A stretch of DNA of 64,000 nucleotides, taken from NCBI GenBank assembly GCA_964019415.1, contig OZ025880.1, forward strand, positions 2,107,313 through 2,171,312. Reading direction: 5' to 3'. Shown piece after piece: positions 30,026-41,479 of this stretch; position 1 is the first letter of the stretch; every line of letters begins with the position of its first letter. The notes under the pieces are model-generated. The model did not search any database. It worked only from the letters and a program-made list of their open reading frames with translations, and had not been told where the DNA came from. The DNA is from Ianthella basta. Its lineage: Eukaryota > Porifera > Demospongiae > Verongiida > Ianthellidae. Made by a program: the position numbers and the translations under genes.

Positions 30026-30074
<49 letters not shown>

Positions 30075-31475
30075 TGTGTGTGAGTGTGGTGTAGTATGGT
30101 GTGGAAGAGAGGGTATGAGAAGAAGGAGATGTGTCAATATGGAATGGGACATGCAGTTGTGGTGTAAGTCACTCTGTATGTGTGTGTATTTTATGTGGTG
30201 TGTCAGAGGCGGGAAGGAATAGTATGGAGTACATATGCTATGGCATGTGTGCATGTGTTAGTCTGGTTTGTTACACGTCAATGTCTCATTTTGTGCAGCG
30301 GTGGGAGAAAGGTTCTTCCTCACCCACACAATAAGGGGACGTTGAGGTCTAGCTGGCTAGACTAGGGTGGTTGTGTACGTGTTATGTTTCTGGAGACAGA
30401 TATGTACTGAATAGCAACGTACACCCATTGCTTTGTTGTGAACACCACTTCTTGTTGTGCTGCCTCTCTCTGCACACACACGCACATACTAACACACAAC
30501 ATACACACACACTAACACAGGGATAGTGTATTTTGTCCGTCCCACCTTTGCCAAATCACGTCACCGTCTATGGAACACCCTCTTCCTATGGGGGGTCAGC
30601 ATTGGGATGGGTTTGATGGTGTGGGGCTACTCAGTGGAGCACTACGCCAGGCATTTCTGCCCTCCAGAGGTACGCAGGGGGAGGGGGATGGGAGGAAGTT
30701 GGAGAAGTGGAAGGTGAAAAGAAGGCTAATGAGAGGCTAAAGGAATGCAAGGGAGGGAAGGAGACAACTGGTTGAAGGGAGTAGCCATTTATAGGCTCAG
30801 TTAGTCTAGCTGCTAGCCCCTACTTTGTCATCGCGCGCGGGGGCAGAAGAAAGTAGGGTCTAGCAGAATGTGTAAATTCCACACCTCGCAATCAACACAC
30901 TACCAGGCATTTATCAAGAACATCGATTTAATACAAACAACGTCGGCAAATAATACTCAGTATAAACGAGGGAGAAACAACAATCAGAGGGCAGAAAAAG
31001 CTATCGAATAGGCTTTCCTTGAGGATCGAAGGCTCCATAGTCAGTAGAGAACGTATTATTGTCTCAGATACAACTGTCACCTTTGGCATGGCTACTTTGG
31101 CACAATAAGCGTCCATGTCTCAATAATTGCTGCTGTGAACTGAAGCGGCAGCAATTTCATTGGTCAACGTAAGGTGTAGAATTTACACATTCTGCTAGAC
31201 ACTACTTTTCTTCCGCTCCCAAGTGCAATGACAAAGTAGGGGCTAGCAGCTAGACTAAGGCTCAGGGTGCCCTATATGTCTCGAGCTCATTGTGCATCCA
31301 GTGTACATCTCCATGCAGTGTTTCCTTTTCCTTCCCATCTCTTTCTCTCTCTCTGTGTGTGTGTTTGTGTATGTGTGTGTGCATGTCTGCACTTTAGAAC
31401 ACTGTTGCAGCTGCCTTCCAGCCTCAGCTGTTTCACTGCTTCTTTGGCAATGGGACCCACGAACACAGGACCTAA
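18810..31475 (+). CDS. SOAT: Sterol O-acyltransferase (ACAT/SOAT), tandem copy 1, complete
   Basis: MBOAT-family ER enzyme that esterifies sterols with fatty acyl-CoA. Exons: 18810-18839, 19018-19103, 19328-19375, 21048-21158, 21547-21667, 21917-22081, 22514-22707, 28594-28725, 29191-29326, 29614-29712, 29889-30027, 30521-30669, 31398-31475. All have GT-AG borders and compatible phases, giving 495 aa and a TAA stop. Signatures: FAPTLLYRDEYPK at the end of exon 7 (SOAT-type; DGAT1 differs here), FYDDWW at 339-344 across exons 9/10, WN with Asn357, and the catalytic His397 in SSVFHEYI. The FYD-to-Asn (18) and FYD-to-His (58) spacings match human SOAT1 (18 and 57). Several hydrophobic spans fit a polytopic protein. 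The polar N-terminus uses an inferred 10-codon first exon with a strong GTGAGT donor; that is the least certain part. The 5.9-kb intron 7 carries a nested antisense gene. Confidence 0.92.
21184..21250. repeat. (CA)n followed by (AAAGC)n
   Basis: In intron 4 of SOAT copy 1, about 18 CA units run into about six AAAGC pentamers. Confidence 0.95.
23103..23787. mobile_element. 685-bp inverted-repeat element in SOAT intron 7
   Basis: Ends ATTTACCAAA and TTTGGTAAAT are exact inverted copies, and the interior is CpG-rich. The same element occurs at 41480-42139, outside any SOAT gene, and at 51898-52575 in the matching intron of copy 2. It codes for nothing I recognise and looks like a non-autonomous DNA transposon. 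The small ORFs in it are shared by all three copies only because the DNA is. Confidence 0.75.
23791..23885. repeat. 95-bp perfect-arm hairpin
   Basis: Arms of about 38 bp (TTACTACACGCCTTCGATGG inward) surround the loop CTCGCCCTCGGGTCTCG. It abuts the 685-bp element. In copy 2 (52578-52605) only the outermost CACGCCTTCGATGGCGTG remains, so the hairpin was gained in copy 1 or lost from copy 2. Confidence 0.8.
24638..24700. repeat. Small foldback with CTGATGAA...CTGAAAG arms
   Basis: CTTTCAGCTACTTTCATCAG is mirrored by CTGATGAAGGTAGCTGAAAG 20 bp later. The same structure is present in copy 2 near 53611-53669, so it predates the duplication. Confidence 0.65.
25049..25465 (-). CDS. PD-(D/E)XK nuclease-like protein, nested in SOAT copy 1 intron
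   Basis: 138 aa, antisense inside SOAT intron 7. Features in order: a helix (QFEQNCYEVLAGMRG, 7-21), a basic segment (YKYKEGKRRC), PDIVGS at 41-46, a beta strand ending in IDCK (Asp55, Lys57), then FVTT (95-98) and GFHVITV (109-115). PD followed by DxK on a strand is the active-site signature of restriction-endonuclease-fold nucleases. A non-coding 5' exon is plausible: a donor (GTGGACAG then GTAAGC) at 25603 and an acceptor (GCATGTAG) just before 25480 remove 122 bp; the ATG follows 15 bases on. The copy at 54014-54430 differs by only three residues, E14D, R39K and E83G, and keeps the frame and both splice signals. Host gene or transposon relic is undecided; no termini of a carrier element were found. 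Confidence 0.65.
   Translation of the reverse strand: MAITPKQFEQNCYEVLAGMRGVRLEEQGICYKYKEGKRRCPDIVGSYYSKRFVIDCKRYGPEKYIDPTDRKSLNTYVKVLQRELRWGKDDVRKIFVTTEGKGGPAKKEGFHVITVGPPDEADWETKLTDGFKKAMKKR
26800..28340 (-). mobile_element. Reverse-transcriptase-derived fossil in SOAT copy 1 intron
   Basis: Minus-strand pieces in order resemble the C-terminal part of an RT-encoding family widespread in corals, sponges and molluscs: a stretch with WWDKITDLGPEFGYFPNATK and SHPQGA, a Cys/His-bearing region with FRDALCLRYGW and RHNKIRDVLADLLTEVCP, and a tail RVIEVEHGTFTPFVMSTSG. I recognise the family from memory and cannot fix its clade. The element is incomplete and broken in several places. A matching fossil lies in copy 2, so the insertion is older than the SOAT duplication. 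Confidence 0.6.
28850..28995. repeat. (TATG)n microsatellite
   Basis: Tetranucleotide tract with occasional TACG and TTTG variants in SOAT copy 1 intron 8. The copy 2 counterpart is shorter. Confidence 0.95.
30801..31257. mobile_element. 457-bp hAT-like inverted-repeat element with 8-bp target duplication
   Basis: Ends TTAGTCTAGCTGCTAGCCCC and its inverted partner GGGGCTAGCAGCTAGACTA bound the element. The direct repeats AGGCTCAG at 30793-30800 and 31258-31265 are an 8-bp target-site duplication. The matching intron of SOAT copy 2 lacks it and shows a single AAGCACAG-like site near 59940. It has no coding content, so it is non-autonomous. The 8-bp duplication fits hAT. Confidence 0.85.
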
Positions 31476-32770
31476 CCACAAGTTCACATTGCTATCACAG
31501 TACATTACTGGTGTAGTAAGTACGTATGTTATAGAGCCATCAACTTGTTTTTATAGGTATTCAGCATATTAATGTTGCACATGTGTTAAGTCAGTATAAT
31601 ATGGTGTTGCTATATTCAGTATAATTATATAATTTATTATACATTACTCCTGATCATTTCACTGTATGCATAGGTACTGTATTGCAATTGTATAGTGTAA
31701 ATGTAATGAAATTTACAATTTTTGTAATAATAATTATTTTGTAACAAGTTCTGATCAAGTTATTACGGCAAGTTCCTCAACTCTGGCTCCGATATGCAGT
31801 GTACATATGTGGTACACACCATTTCGAATAGCTCTGTTGATATCTGTGTGCATGTGTAGCTGCAGGCATCTTGTTTGTTAAAATAAGGCAGATTGTTATA
31901 CAATTGTAAAGAAATTATATACAATACTGTACCGTCTGGCCTACGTATGCACATAGCTACTTGCAATATTGATCACTGGATGCATGTAATTAAGGTGCAT
32001 GAGTACTTGTATACATACAGTGAAACCTGTCTTAAGTACAGCCACCTGTGGGCTGTGCACTGCTAGTACTAGTACTTCAAACTGCTGACCTTTATTATAT
32101 TTAGATTGAGGTAGCTGCTCTACATGCACAGGTAGAGCTAGTGCAATGATCGTGATTTATAGTGCTATTTGGGGCCAGGGAGCGAGGCTAGCTGGCTGCA
32201 TGTTTTAGAGGTATACATGGCTGCTAACAGTGCAATCCGTGACAGAGCCACTGTAGTGTACGTATTTCAGTGCATATACATAAATTGCCGAGCCGAAAAG
32301 CGATCGAGGCATGCAAGTAATTGTGATGCGTTGTCGTCCCCCATTTGTATATATGTATGTAAAATTATGTATATCTGTCCCAGTCAACCCGAGACACCTA
32401 GATTGCACAATAGTCCGATGTTCTCCGCAGGCGCTTACAACAACAAAAAGCTATACTTGGCCACCATCGGCCATGAATCGGCTCAACACTCCACTTCATC
32501 ACTGCATGCTGTGTTCAGATTGTTGCTAGCATCGCCCATTGCCCCTGCGACTGCAATTCATGATCATGCTTGTAACAACCATTCACAGCGTGCCTTAAAC
32601 AGCCAAGAAGAGGGAATATATGCACCTTTGAAAGTCTTAGAGCAAATTGCAGTACTACACTAATAAATCTAGTATAATATACATGCAACAAAAAGGTCCT
32701 TTATATTTACCACATAATTATGCATTGCAAAGTTGTCACAATCCTATAAGTTACTGGTAAAATTATAATT
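31476..32770. other. SOAT 3' flank and intergenic DNA
   Basis: 31476 to about 31760 is similar to the DNA after the other SOAT last exons (46024 and 60179 onwards), so it is probably 3' untranslated region plus duplicated flank. Beyond that the DNA is unique. A 164-codon plus frame at 32169-32663 has no recognisable family and I do not call it. Confidence 0.5.
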
Positions 32771-33283
32771 TTAGACCAAATTCATTATCTTCTTAAATTG
32801 TTGCTTGAGGTGATCTTCCCACTTGTCACCAAGTCCGCCTTTATAATTAACTTTGATAACTTGAAACCCACTTCCAACATGACTTGTATTGCTGGTAGTT
32901 GTGATAAAGATACCAGTAATGGTCCCGTTTTTAGGAATGAGATCTTCGCCCTCAAGTTCTAGTTGCTTAGCCGATATATCCTCACGAAGCTTTTTCACAT
33001 CATTTGAAGTTATAGGAAGGCCTTCACCATACAGCTTGCAGTCGGCTACAAATCCACAACGGGGTTTTCCACTTCCATAACGGCAACTCCCAACAATGTC
33101 AGGGCAGGCTCTATCACGCTTATCAGGTGGATCTTCAGTACAGCCACCTGGGCGGGTGCCTTGAAGATCCGTGTCTGTGATACGAGACAAAACATCCCAA
33201 CATTCCAACTCAAACAGCTTACTATCACCCGGCGGCTCCTTTTTTTGTTTTGCTGAAAGGAATGAAGAAATACTAATGAACAA
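32771..33283 (-). CDS. Divergent PD-(D/E)XK nuclease-like protein
   Basis: 170 codons on minus. It is a relative of the nested proteins at 25049 and 54014: FELECWDVLSRI (24-35) aligns with their FEQNCYEVLAGM, CPDIVGS (60-66) is identical, and FVADCKLYGEG (78-88) aligns with FVIDCKRYGPE, giving Asp81 and Lys83. The GIFITTT and GFQVIKV strands align with KIFVTTE and GFHVITV. So Pro-Asp...Asp-x-Lys and the flanking strands are conserved although most other positions differ. The first 12 residues are doubtful: an acceptor (CCTTTCAG) sits at 33253, so the coding exon may begin there with an upstream exon not found. It stands alone, in the spacer between SOAT units. Confidence 0.6.
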   Translation of the reverse strand: MFISISSFLSAKQKKEPPGDSKLFELECWDVLSRITDTDLQGTRPGGCTEDPPDKRDRACPDIVGSCRYGSGKPRCGFVADCKLYGEGLPITSNDVKKLREDISAKQLELEGEDLIPKNGTITGIFITTTSNTSHVGSGFQVIKVNYKGGLGDKWEDHLKQQFKKIMNLV

Positions 33284-35149
33284 GAAAGCTCATAAAGACA
33301 ATGTGCATGATGTCTTGTTCATGCAGTGCAGTATTTGCTGGATAACAGAGCTGGTGGTATAGTGTGATAAGTAATTATGCGCATTTGGGCAAAGCAGGGT
33401 AAAGGGAATATATACAGGGTTAGACCAAATTCTGAGTGAATTTCTAAGTGGTCAGAAAACGTAATTATTAGGTTATTGTACATCTCTCAGATGATGTAGC
33501 TAGTCTAGTGCATGCAGTCAATACAAAACAAAGCACGTGACATATAAACACATGCATCAAATCAATGCATTCCATTGATTCAATTAAGTGCTCATGTATA
33601 TTATATATACTCTTGTTCACATAGCCAGCCTCTTTCCTGTGTTTCTGGTCTTAGAACAATACCTGGGTAGAATGGGTCTGGGATTTTCTCAAACACAATT
33701 GTTCAGTGTTCCTGTTGCACAACAGCAGAAATGGAGGAAAGGGTCTGGGCTACATGAGAGTATCTGGATGTTTACAATCTCAATTTTCAGACTTGGCATT
33801 GTAGGTCCCCTAATCCTCATCCTCACCTGAAACAATACTTTATGGTCAGTAGATTGGCCTTCTTTGGACATTCAAAAGCATCGGGAAGCACTTCTAAATT
33901 CAATGCAATGTTTCACCCATCACAAGTTTCTTCAGGCATACAAACCTCAAGAGAAGGAGTTTCGCACAAAAGAAGCTTTGTACATGCCTGAAGCCTGTGA
34001 GGGGCAAACCGTTGCATTGAACGAGAAGTGCTTACCGGAGTCCACGAGTACGATGAACACGAAGAGAACTGGCCTACGTACAAGAATGGCATCAATGCAA
34101 TTTATAGGATTTTTGCACCTGACAATTAAAATGTATACCAATAGTACATGAGGCTGTGGAGGTTCACTGCTCATGTGATATCCTTGCATTCATGCATGGA
34201 GGCAAGAGGTTCTAGTCAGATTCAAAAGGGATTCGGCCACATCATGGATAATAACCTACACATTAGTGTCAAGACAGAACATGTATAAAGCTGGCATGGG
34301 TGGGGAAAATATGGCTAAAATTAGTTTCATCTTGCCTAGCCACATCACTTTCCTACATGAGATTAGGTTTCATACTGTATGGTGATTGCAAATGCAATCC
34401 TTGTATAGTTCAGGATAGGGCCAAAAGGCATGGTAAAAGCCCATATCAACTCCAAATGGTGTTTGTTATCATACAGCAACTATGCGCAATTTTGTCAGCA
34501 TGTGATCACTTCCCACAATGTGGGGAATGGTTACCTAGGATATGGACTGCGCATATGAGTTAAGGCAACAAATGATGGAGTCAGAGTCTGATCAGCAAGG
34601 AACTCAAAACCACTTGTAATCATGTTGTCAATGAAGCATGTGAAGAATCTACGCAAGATGTCATTATAAGCCACAAACCCTGTGATGATGTGCAATCAAT
34701 AGAAACAGTTATACATGTGCTTGCACTATACACTGGATATGTGCCAAATTTCAGGAAATTAAGCATTCAAGCACTTCACGATCAAGGCAGAGGCACTTGG
34801 ATCCTGCATGCGCAAACAGTCGTAGCTTTGAACTGTGCTGACTGTACAGTTAACGATATATGCTATATGCATAGCTACGCTTATACATTAAGTGCATGTA
34901 AGTTTACATGTTATTGTAATACAAAATACGTCAAGACAATAATATGTAAAATTAATGTCACATGTATTACTACATATGTATATACTCTGCCTATCCACCT
35001 ATCTCTATCAATTTTACCTCCCTTTTCCATTACTAAGTCAGTCTCATCCTTGCCTTCCTAGCTTCCTCTCAATCCTATCCTCCTCCCCATTATTTCTCTG
35101 TCTCATCATGCTGATTCAATGAGATACTCACTTTAAGGCATACCCATGG
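33284..35149. other. Intergenic, unassigned old sequence
   Basis: No gene is recognised. On the minus strand around 33590-34680 several short frames read like a decayed protein (for example a stretch DILRRFFTCFIDNMITSGFE near 34600), but I cannot place them. Confidence 0.35.
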
Positions 35150-38100
35150 TCATCGCGTTATTGTCAAAATGGCTGCGTTCAGATTGTTGCCCGCATGCTT
35201 GTAGATTTTCCTTGCGATTTACAAGGCTCGTTGCACAAGTTCCATTATTGATCCTATTAATCTTTACCAGGAGCCTGATGGATGCCTGCTATTTGTGCCA
35301 AAACGCCTCCTGGTGGAGTGCAGTGCTACTGCAACCATCATTAACCTCTCAAGAGAACGTCCACACTTTTGACCATTACATCGTCGTTGGGGGTGATGGC
35401 CTATGATACCAAACTGTTACTGTCTCCTCCTGCTCGCTGGAGACATTCACGTCAACCCGGGTCCAACACAGTTTCCCTGTACCATCTGTGACAACCCTGT
35501 TCTGGATTATCAACGTGGCATGTGCTGTGACCTCTGTGATCAATGGACCCACGCTGACTGTGCATGAGTGAATGAGGACGAGTACAAAAAGCTTAATGCT
35601 GATGTCAACACAGAACGGTTTAGTCTTAGTTGTGGGCGGCCAGAGGAGCTCAGCGCCTCAGAGGGTCATACCTCAGATTGGAATCAGACACATGGTTCTG
35701 TGATAAGCCATCTAAATGTTAGAAGCCTCTTCCCAAGATTGACCAGATTAGAGTTTATGCTCGGAAATCAGGCTGACTCTAATATAGTACTGGGCCTGAG
35801 TGAAACATGCTTGGATGGAATTGTTAACAATGGGGAGTTGCAGGTCCCTGTCTATAGGATGTACCGTAAAGATAGAAGTTCTGGGAAAGGTGGTGGAGTC
35901 ATGGTGTATGTAAGTGAAGGGGTGAAGAGCCGGAGAAGACAGAACCTTGAAAATGATTTTCGTTGGAAGTTTTGTGGGCTCAGGTTAAAACAAAGTTGGG
36001 GCAGATGTTGGTGGGTAATACAGGCCTCCCAATGCGCTAACATCTTGGATGAATTGCTTGGCAGCCAATCTTGAAAGAGCTGTACAAGAGAACATGTTGG
36101 TGGTGTTCATGGGTGATCTCAACTGCAATCTATTGAAGCCAGGTTCCCAGGTCACCAAATTGGAGTCAATTACATCAGAGTATGGTCTTACCCAGATGAT
36201 TCGGGGACTAACAACAGTGACCCAAATGTCGGAGTCGTTGACTGACTTGATGTACACCACAAACCCTGAAGTGTTTCTTTAATCTGGATGCAAGGAGGCA
36301 GGTATCAGTGACCACAATATCATTTTCGGAGAAATGGATGTTGACATTGCCAGGTCAGAGCAGATTTCAGGAAGTACGATGCTTGAGAAAATGTGACCCA
36401 GTGAAATTGACAAAAGATCTGTGCAGTGCTCCTTGGCATGTGATGAACGCCATGGAAGACATTGATGCCAAATGCGATTATTGGAAGGCCCTTTTTAGTA
36501 GCATTGTTGACTCTCATGTTCCCTGGAGGCAAGTCCGTGTGAGGAAAGAGTCGCTACCATGGATTAGCCATGAGATTAGAGCTGCAATGAGGGCTTGTAA
36601 CTACCATTGCACTAGTGCTAAGAGGACTAAGAAAGCTGAACTTTAGGCTGTTGAGAAATCGAGTTACTATGATGATTAGGAACTTAAAGTCGAAGTTGCA
36701 GCATTTTGAGAAAGTTAGTGAAAGAGCCACCAAAAACCTAGGAAAGGATTGGTGTGAGGTGGGCAAACTGCTTGGTACAGGGATGAGAGGGGAGATAACT
36801 CAGGAGCCATACAAATGGAGACAGGCATTGTAGTGGACAAACAGAGTATCACAGACGAGTTCTGCAAGTTCTTCTCCCAAGTCATTGGAGTGGCCAACAA
36901 TGATGATGATGGCATCTCCTCTGCAAATGAGACTAGCTATATGCCAAATTGTGAGTTCATATTCCACAGGATAGAGGAGGAAGATGTACTTAATTTGCTG
37001 AAATGGGTGGATACCAACAAGGCAAGTGGAGTTGATCAGATTGGTGCTAGAGTTCTTAGGATGGCTCCAGAGGGAATAAGTCACAGCCTCATGTCCTTGT
37101 TTAACACAAGCCTGGACACTGGACAGGTCCCGGTAGAATGGTAGTCAGCAAACATCATTCCCATTCCCAATCAGGCACATGTGAACGTCTTGACAACTTT
37201 TGTCCAATATCATTGTTACCAATTGCGGCTAAGGTATTTGAGAGGCTTGTGCATCAACAATAGTTCAATCACCTGCAAAAGTTCAACATCCTGCACCCCA
37301 CTCAATCAGGCTTCAGACCTCGGCACACCACACAAGATGTCCTGGTGGGCTTGGTAGATAGTTGGCGCAAAGCTCTGGATGCTGACCCACTTGCAGGTGC
37401 AATTATAATGGACTTGAGTAAGGCTTTTGATTGCATTGACCATTCCATCCAGGTCAGGAAGCTCAAAAGATATGGGGTGAATGGAGAAGCATTGAACTGG
37501 TTCCAGGATTACCTTCATGGAAGAAAGTAGAGGGTCAGAGTTGGCAGTGACTACTTAACATGGAGTGACATCCATAGAGGGGTACCTTAGGGGTCTATCC
37601 AGGGCCCTCTGCTCTTCATCTTGTACATCAACTACCTGCCAGAGGCAGTTGGTGTATATAGGTCAATGCAATATGCTGATTACATTACACTCTCTCTTGT
37701 ACGTGAGCATGCAAAGGATCTGGAGTATGGACTGAATGAGGGTGCTGTGAAAGTAGCTGAAAGAGTACAAAGGAACAAGCTGACACTAAATGTGAAGAAG
37801 GCTCAACTGCTGCTACTGGGAAGGAGACTGAGAGAAGCCTAATTGAATCAAGTGGAGGTGCGGTTGGAGGAGCAGGTGCTGCCCAGAAGTAGTTGTGTAA
37901 AATGTTTAGGGGTGTAGATTGATGACAAACTTTCTTGGAAGGATCGCATCTCCAGAGTGTGTCAGAAATGTTTTGGGGCACTCTCAAAGCTACGAAGATA
38001 CAGGAAAGCTCTGCCTATTGCCTTAAAGAGGCAGCTCTTTCAGGCTTTTGTACTGCCTCATGCAGACTACTGTGCAGTTGCTTGGCAAGAGTATACTAAA

Positions 38101-38680
38101 GAACTACAGACTAAAGTAGAGAGGGTCCTAGCTATGGTATGTGACTGATCCTATCGCAGCCACCCAGGACACCTAGTGGGGAGATAAGGCATACTCTGCA
38201 TTGGATGCCCCTAGAAAGGCGTAGAGTTATGTTCTGGCTTATCCTCCTACACAGATGCTTGAACAATCTGGCCCCAGCCTACCTTACCCAATCTTTTCAC
38301 AGAAATTGTTCTCTGGGCTATATATGCTAGGACAAGGGGCTCTGGCAACCCTCACCTCTTCCGAGTGGGGAAGGAGATCCTTCTTTTTTAGAGCATCGTA
38401 GACTGGTTGAATCTTCCTCCAGAGATCAGAAGTATCAAGTCAGTCTCACTTTAAAGAATGCATTAAAATCCTACCTTATGAATTAACTTTCAACTTACAG
38501 ACCTTTTTTGTCAAGCACAATCGCAATTCTTATCATCGTCAGCTTGACAGAGAGCATTGCTATTGCTTGTGTGTATTGTATACATGTGCTTTCAGGACTC
38601 CCAGGCAGACCCCAGCCACACAAGCTGATGGGACCATCCTGTTTCAATAAAAATAACCTAACCTAACCTACCCACACTCT
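35150..38680 (+). mobile_element. Decayed CR1-like LINE
   Basis: Domains in order: LLAGDIHVNPGPTQFPC followed by a PHD-like zinc finger (C-x2-C, C-x2-C, H, C; 35430-35570) as in CR1-type LINEs; endonuclease pieces with SHLNVRSL, MGDLNCN and SDHNIIFGEM (35568-36350); RT pieces with NKASGVDQIGARVL (about 37020), IIMDLSKAFDCIDH (about 37410) and GPLLFILYINYLP (about 37600). It ends in a GGACCATCCTG element and an AATAAAAATAA tail with three CCTAA units. It is interrupted by several stops, for instance right after the zinc finger (TGA at 35565) and after LHGRK (TAG near 37528), and by shifts between frames. The RT box reads YADY instead of YADD, so it is dead. Confidence 0.85.
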
Positions 38681-40182
38681 TTTCCCTCTTAGACCCATCC
38701 CTTTCTTTTTTCAGACTCATCCCATCTCCCCCAACTGCCCCTCTCTCTTGAAGCTTCCCTTCCATCTAAGTGGCTTGTTCCAGTAGACAACAGGGAACAC
38801 AAATCTATCCAAGGCAGCTATGTATCAAGTATGCCTTAATTTGACTGTCATTGAAATTTGCTCCAGCAAATATTGCTCCAGGGGACCAATATTCCAGGAC
38901 AAATGGCCCGCCCAGGCAATTTCCTCTGAAATTATCGGGTCAAGATTGAAAACATTGGTTTGTCAGGCCATGACAAATGGTAAGCGTGCATGCAATGATC
39001 ATGCTTAGTGGGTAATAGTGAGCTAAACCTATTACCTTCTAAAGGAAGTATCATTAATATTGCTGTGCTAGAGATCTGACTCAGTGGTGCATATGCATGG
39101 CAGCCTGTTTAGTTGGTGGGTCAAAACAGCCAATCATGCATGCATGTATGTACATGGTGGCTAATACCAAATGAAAAGGAGGCTCACATATCAACGAATG
39201 CCAGGTACTAGCACCTATAAGGAGAGACTAGAATCTTCAGAGAACATAGATCAATTGCAAGATGAGCAGGTAGGCGAATACAAAGAAGCCAGCAGCTAGT
39301 CTCGCATAGCCAGACTGCCATTTTGGTCACGCGCAGACTCCACCCTCCCAAAAGACGGTCTGGGGGCTAACTCCCTCTTTCTTGTTATGGCAGTCCACTG
39401 GAAGTTCGGACCGTTGGTAATTGATGAGCCCATATTTGGTCACGAGGTTAACCAATCGCCATGTTCGAGTTGTCGTCGTTCACAGAAAGCAGTACACAGA
39501 CGGAATCGTCTTATCCGCATTCTCTAGCCCCGTGTGCATTGCGGATGATGTCTTCAGTCATCCCATCTCTCCTGTAAGTAGACATATGAAGCTCCTTACC
39601 CTGTTTTGTTGCATATGGACATAGAAATCGACTTCTAGCTGTGTTTCCCCCGGTTCCAACTGCAGTTACAGCTGTCGTTGGTGCAATATGGTGACAGGGA
39701 CTGCGGATAAGATGATTCCGTCTGTGTACTGCTAATCTCCATTTAGAAGAAAAAAGTATTTCGAGTTAAAAACTTGTGGGGTTGCCAGCCCAACTCAAAA
39801 TACTTGCTTCCCCAGTTGCTGTGTTATCAACATATAGTAGCTATTGCAACTGATCTTGTGTAATTCATCAACACACTTGTGAACACACTTCATAGGCAAG
39901 AATGAACACAAATGATTGAAGCGGACATGAACAGAGTCAAAAACATATTGACACACATGTGCACAATGGCACAGTACTGTACATCAACTTACATACCTTA
40001 TACACAGTTTGCACATTCTCAGAGTTACCAAAAACACAATCAAGTACACGCACGCACACACACACACAGAGAGAGAGAGAGAGAAACACGCATGTAGCTA
40101 AACACACACACATGCAGATATACATATATGACATGGATGAGAGGAGAGGGACATGAATGGAGGGGGGGCACTCAGATAGCAG
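38681..40182. other. Intergenic with inverted repeat
   Basis: No gene is recognised. A 31-bp inverted pair (GCAGTACACAGACGGAATCG at 39489-39519 and its complement at 39702-39732) with one mismatch marks a foldback about 245 bp long. A CTAGTCTCGCATAGCCAGAC end-like motif lies at about 39297. A short (GA)n/(CA)n tract is at 40050-40115. Confidence 0.5.
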
Positions 40183-40536
40183 ATAAAAGTGGCAAGGATT
40201 CGGACGGAACGACCTTAAACCAAATTTCAGCTCGGCGAGGTTACTCACAGTCCTCCTCTTCGTAATCGTACCAAGTTTCGTGACATTTCGTCTAGAATTT
40301 AAGGAGATTATCCCGAACAATGAAAATGTGCGTTGCGTTTATTATAATAAGATATGGCGGCGACCGTAAAAGTGGCAAGAACACGGACAGAACAACCTTA
40401 AACCAAATTTTGGCTCGGCAAGGTTACCCACAGTATGCCTCTTCGTAATCCTACCGCGTTTCATAACGTTCCATCCAAACCTAAAGGAGTATAACCCGGA
40501 CAACGAAATTGTGCGTTACGTTTATTATAATAAGAT
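40183..40536. repeat. Two diverged tandem copies of a 171-bp unit
   Basis: Both units start TAAAAGTGGCAAG and end TTTATTATAATAAGAT, at 40183-40353 and 40366-40536, 183 bp apart, with clear divergence between them. The same ending, ATTATAATAAGATG, closes the insertion at 50050-51010, so both may be tails of related elements. Confidence 0.75.
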
Positions 40537-40710
40537 GCAAGCACAGTTATACTACCGGTACCGCACCTTACGTACGTATTATAGAAACATACATACATAC
40601 ATACTAACATACATATATATATATAATATTGTACCACCGGAAGCGTAACACGAAGCCATACAACAAAATGCCAAAACAAAAAATACTAGACATAATAATA
40701 ATTATCTGCA

Positions 40711-40925
40711 AAAATTGTAAGGATGTAGGGATGGCATAAAAAGGACAGAAACAAGTGAAGGCTGTTACACAGTGGAGCATTAACCATGGTCCCTACATGC
40801 AAGAATGTCGCACCGTATAGTCCTACACCCTTGAATGTAGGGACTATGGTTAATGCTCCACTGTAACAGCCTTTATTTGTTTCTGTCCTTTTTATGCCAT
40901 CCCTACATCCTTACAATTTTTTTAG
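40711..40925. repeat. 215-bp foldback with arms of about 85-90 bp
   Basis: AATTGTAAGGATGTAGGGAT through AGTGGAGCATTAACCATG is mirrored after a short centre, with a few mismatches. It has the form of a short inverted-repeat transposon; target duplications were not resolved. The following stretch to 41479 has no gene I recognise. Confidence 0.8.
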
Positions 40926-41479
40926 AATATTTTTATTATTTCTAGTTTCTGTACTTTTTATAGTGGACAGCTAAGCTGAAGCAACACACTAAGTCTCAAC
41001 CATAGGGCATTGGTGCAGGCATTATACCTCATTTCTGTAATCCTGAAGCTCAAGGTGTGGACTAGCACCTAGGTTACACGCTAACCCAGCGAGAAACGGC
41101 GACCGGAAGCCAACCGTGGCGGGGAAATGCACGCATGGCCGCAAAAGTCCTTCAAACGCGCACAAGCTAACTGCTGCAGCTGCTAACAATGGCACTAGTA
41201 ACTCCGGTTTCATTACGTAATTGGAAAATGGCATCTGTCCCGCTTGGCCAAGCAACACGGCAGGAGTCGTGGCAAGCGCTGTCTTCTGCACTAACTCGCG
41301 CCGCCTTCTAACCTACAAAGGAATGCAGCCAGCCAAAAATGGTGCAATGTGGTGCGAGAAATATTTTCCTGGTCCCTCTGGTTTGTGCGCTACAGCTGTC
41401 AAAGAAGAAGATGAAGAAACATGAGAAATTTCGAGGGCGCTATCTACGTATAGGCATACCTTCGCTGTGAAGTAAGGTT

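Noticed and set aside
32169-32663. 164-codon plus frame
   Set aside because: No domain, no family, odd composition and no splice context; probably chance.
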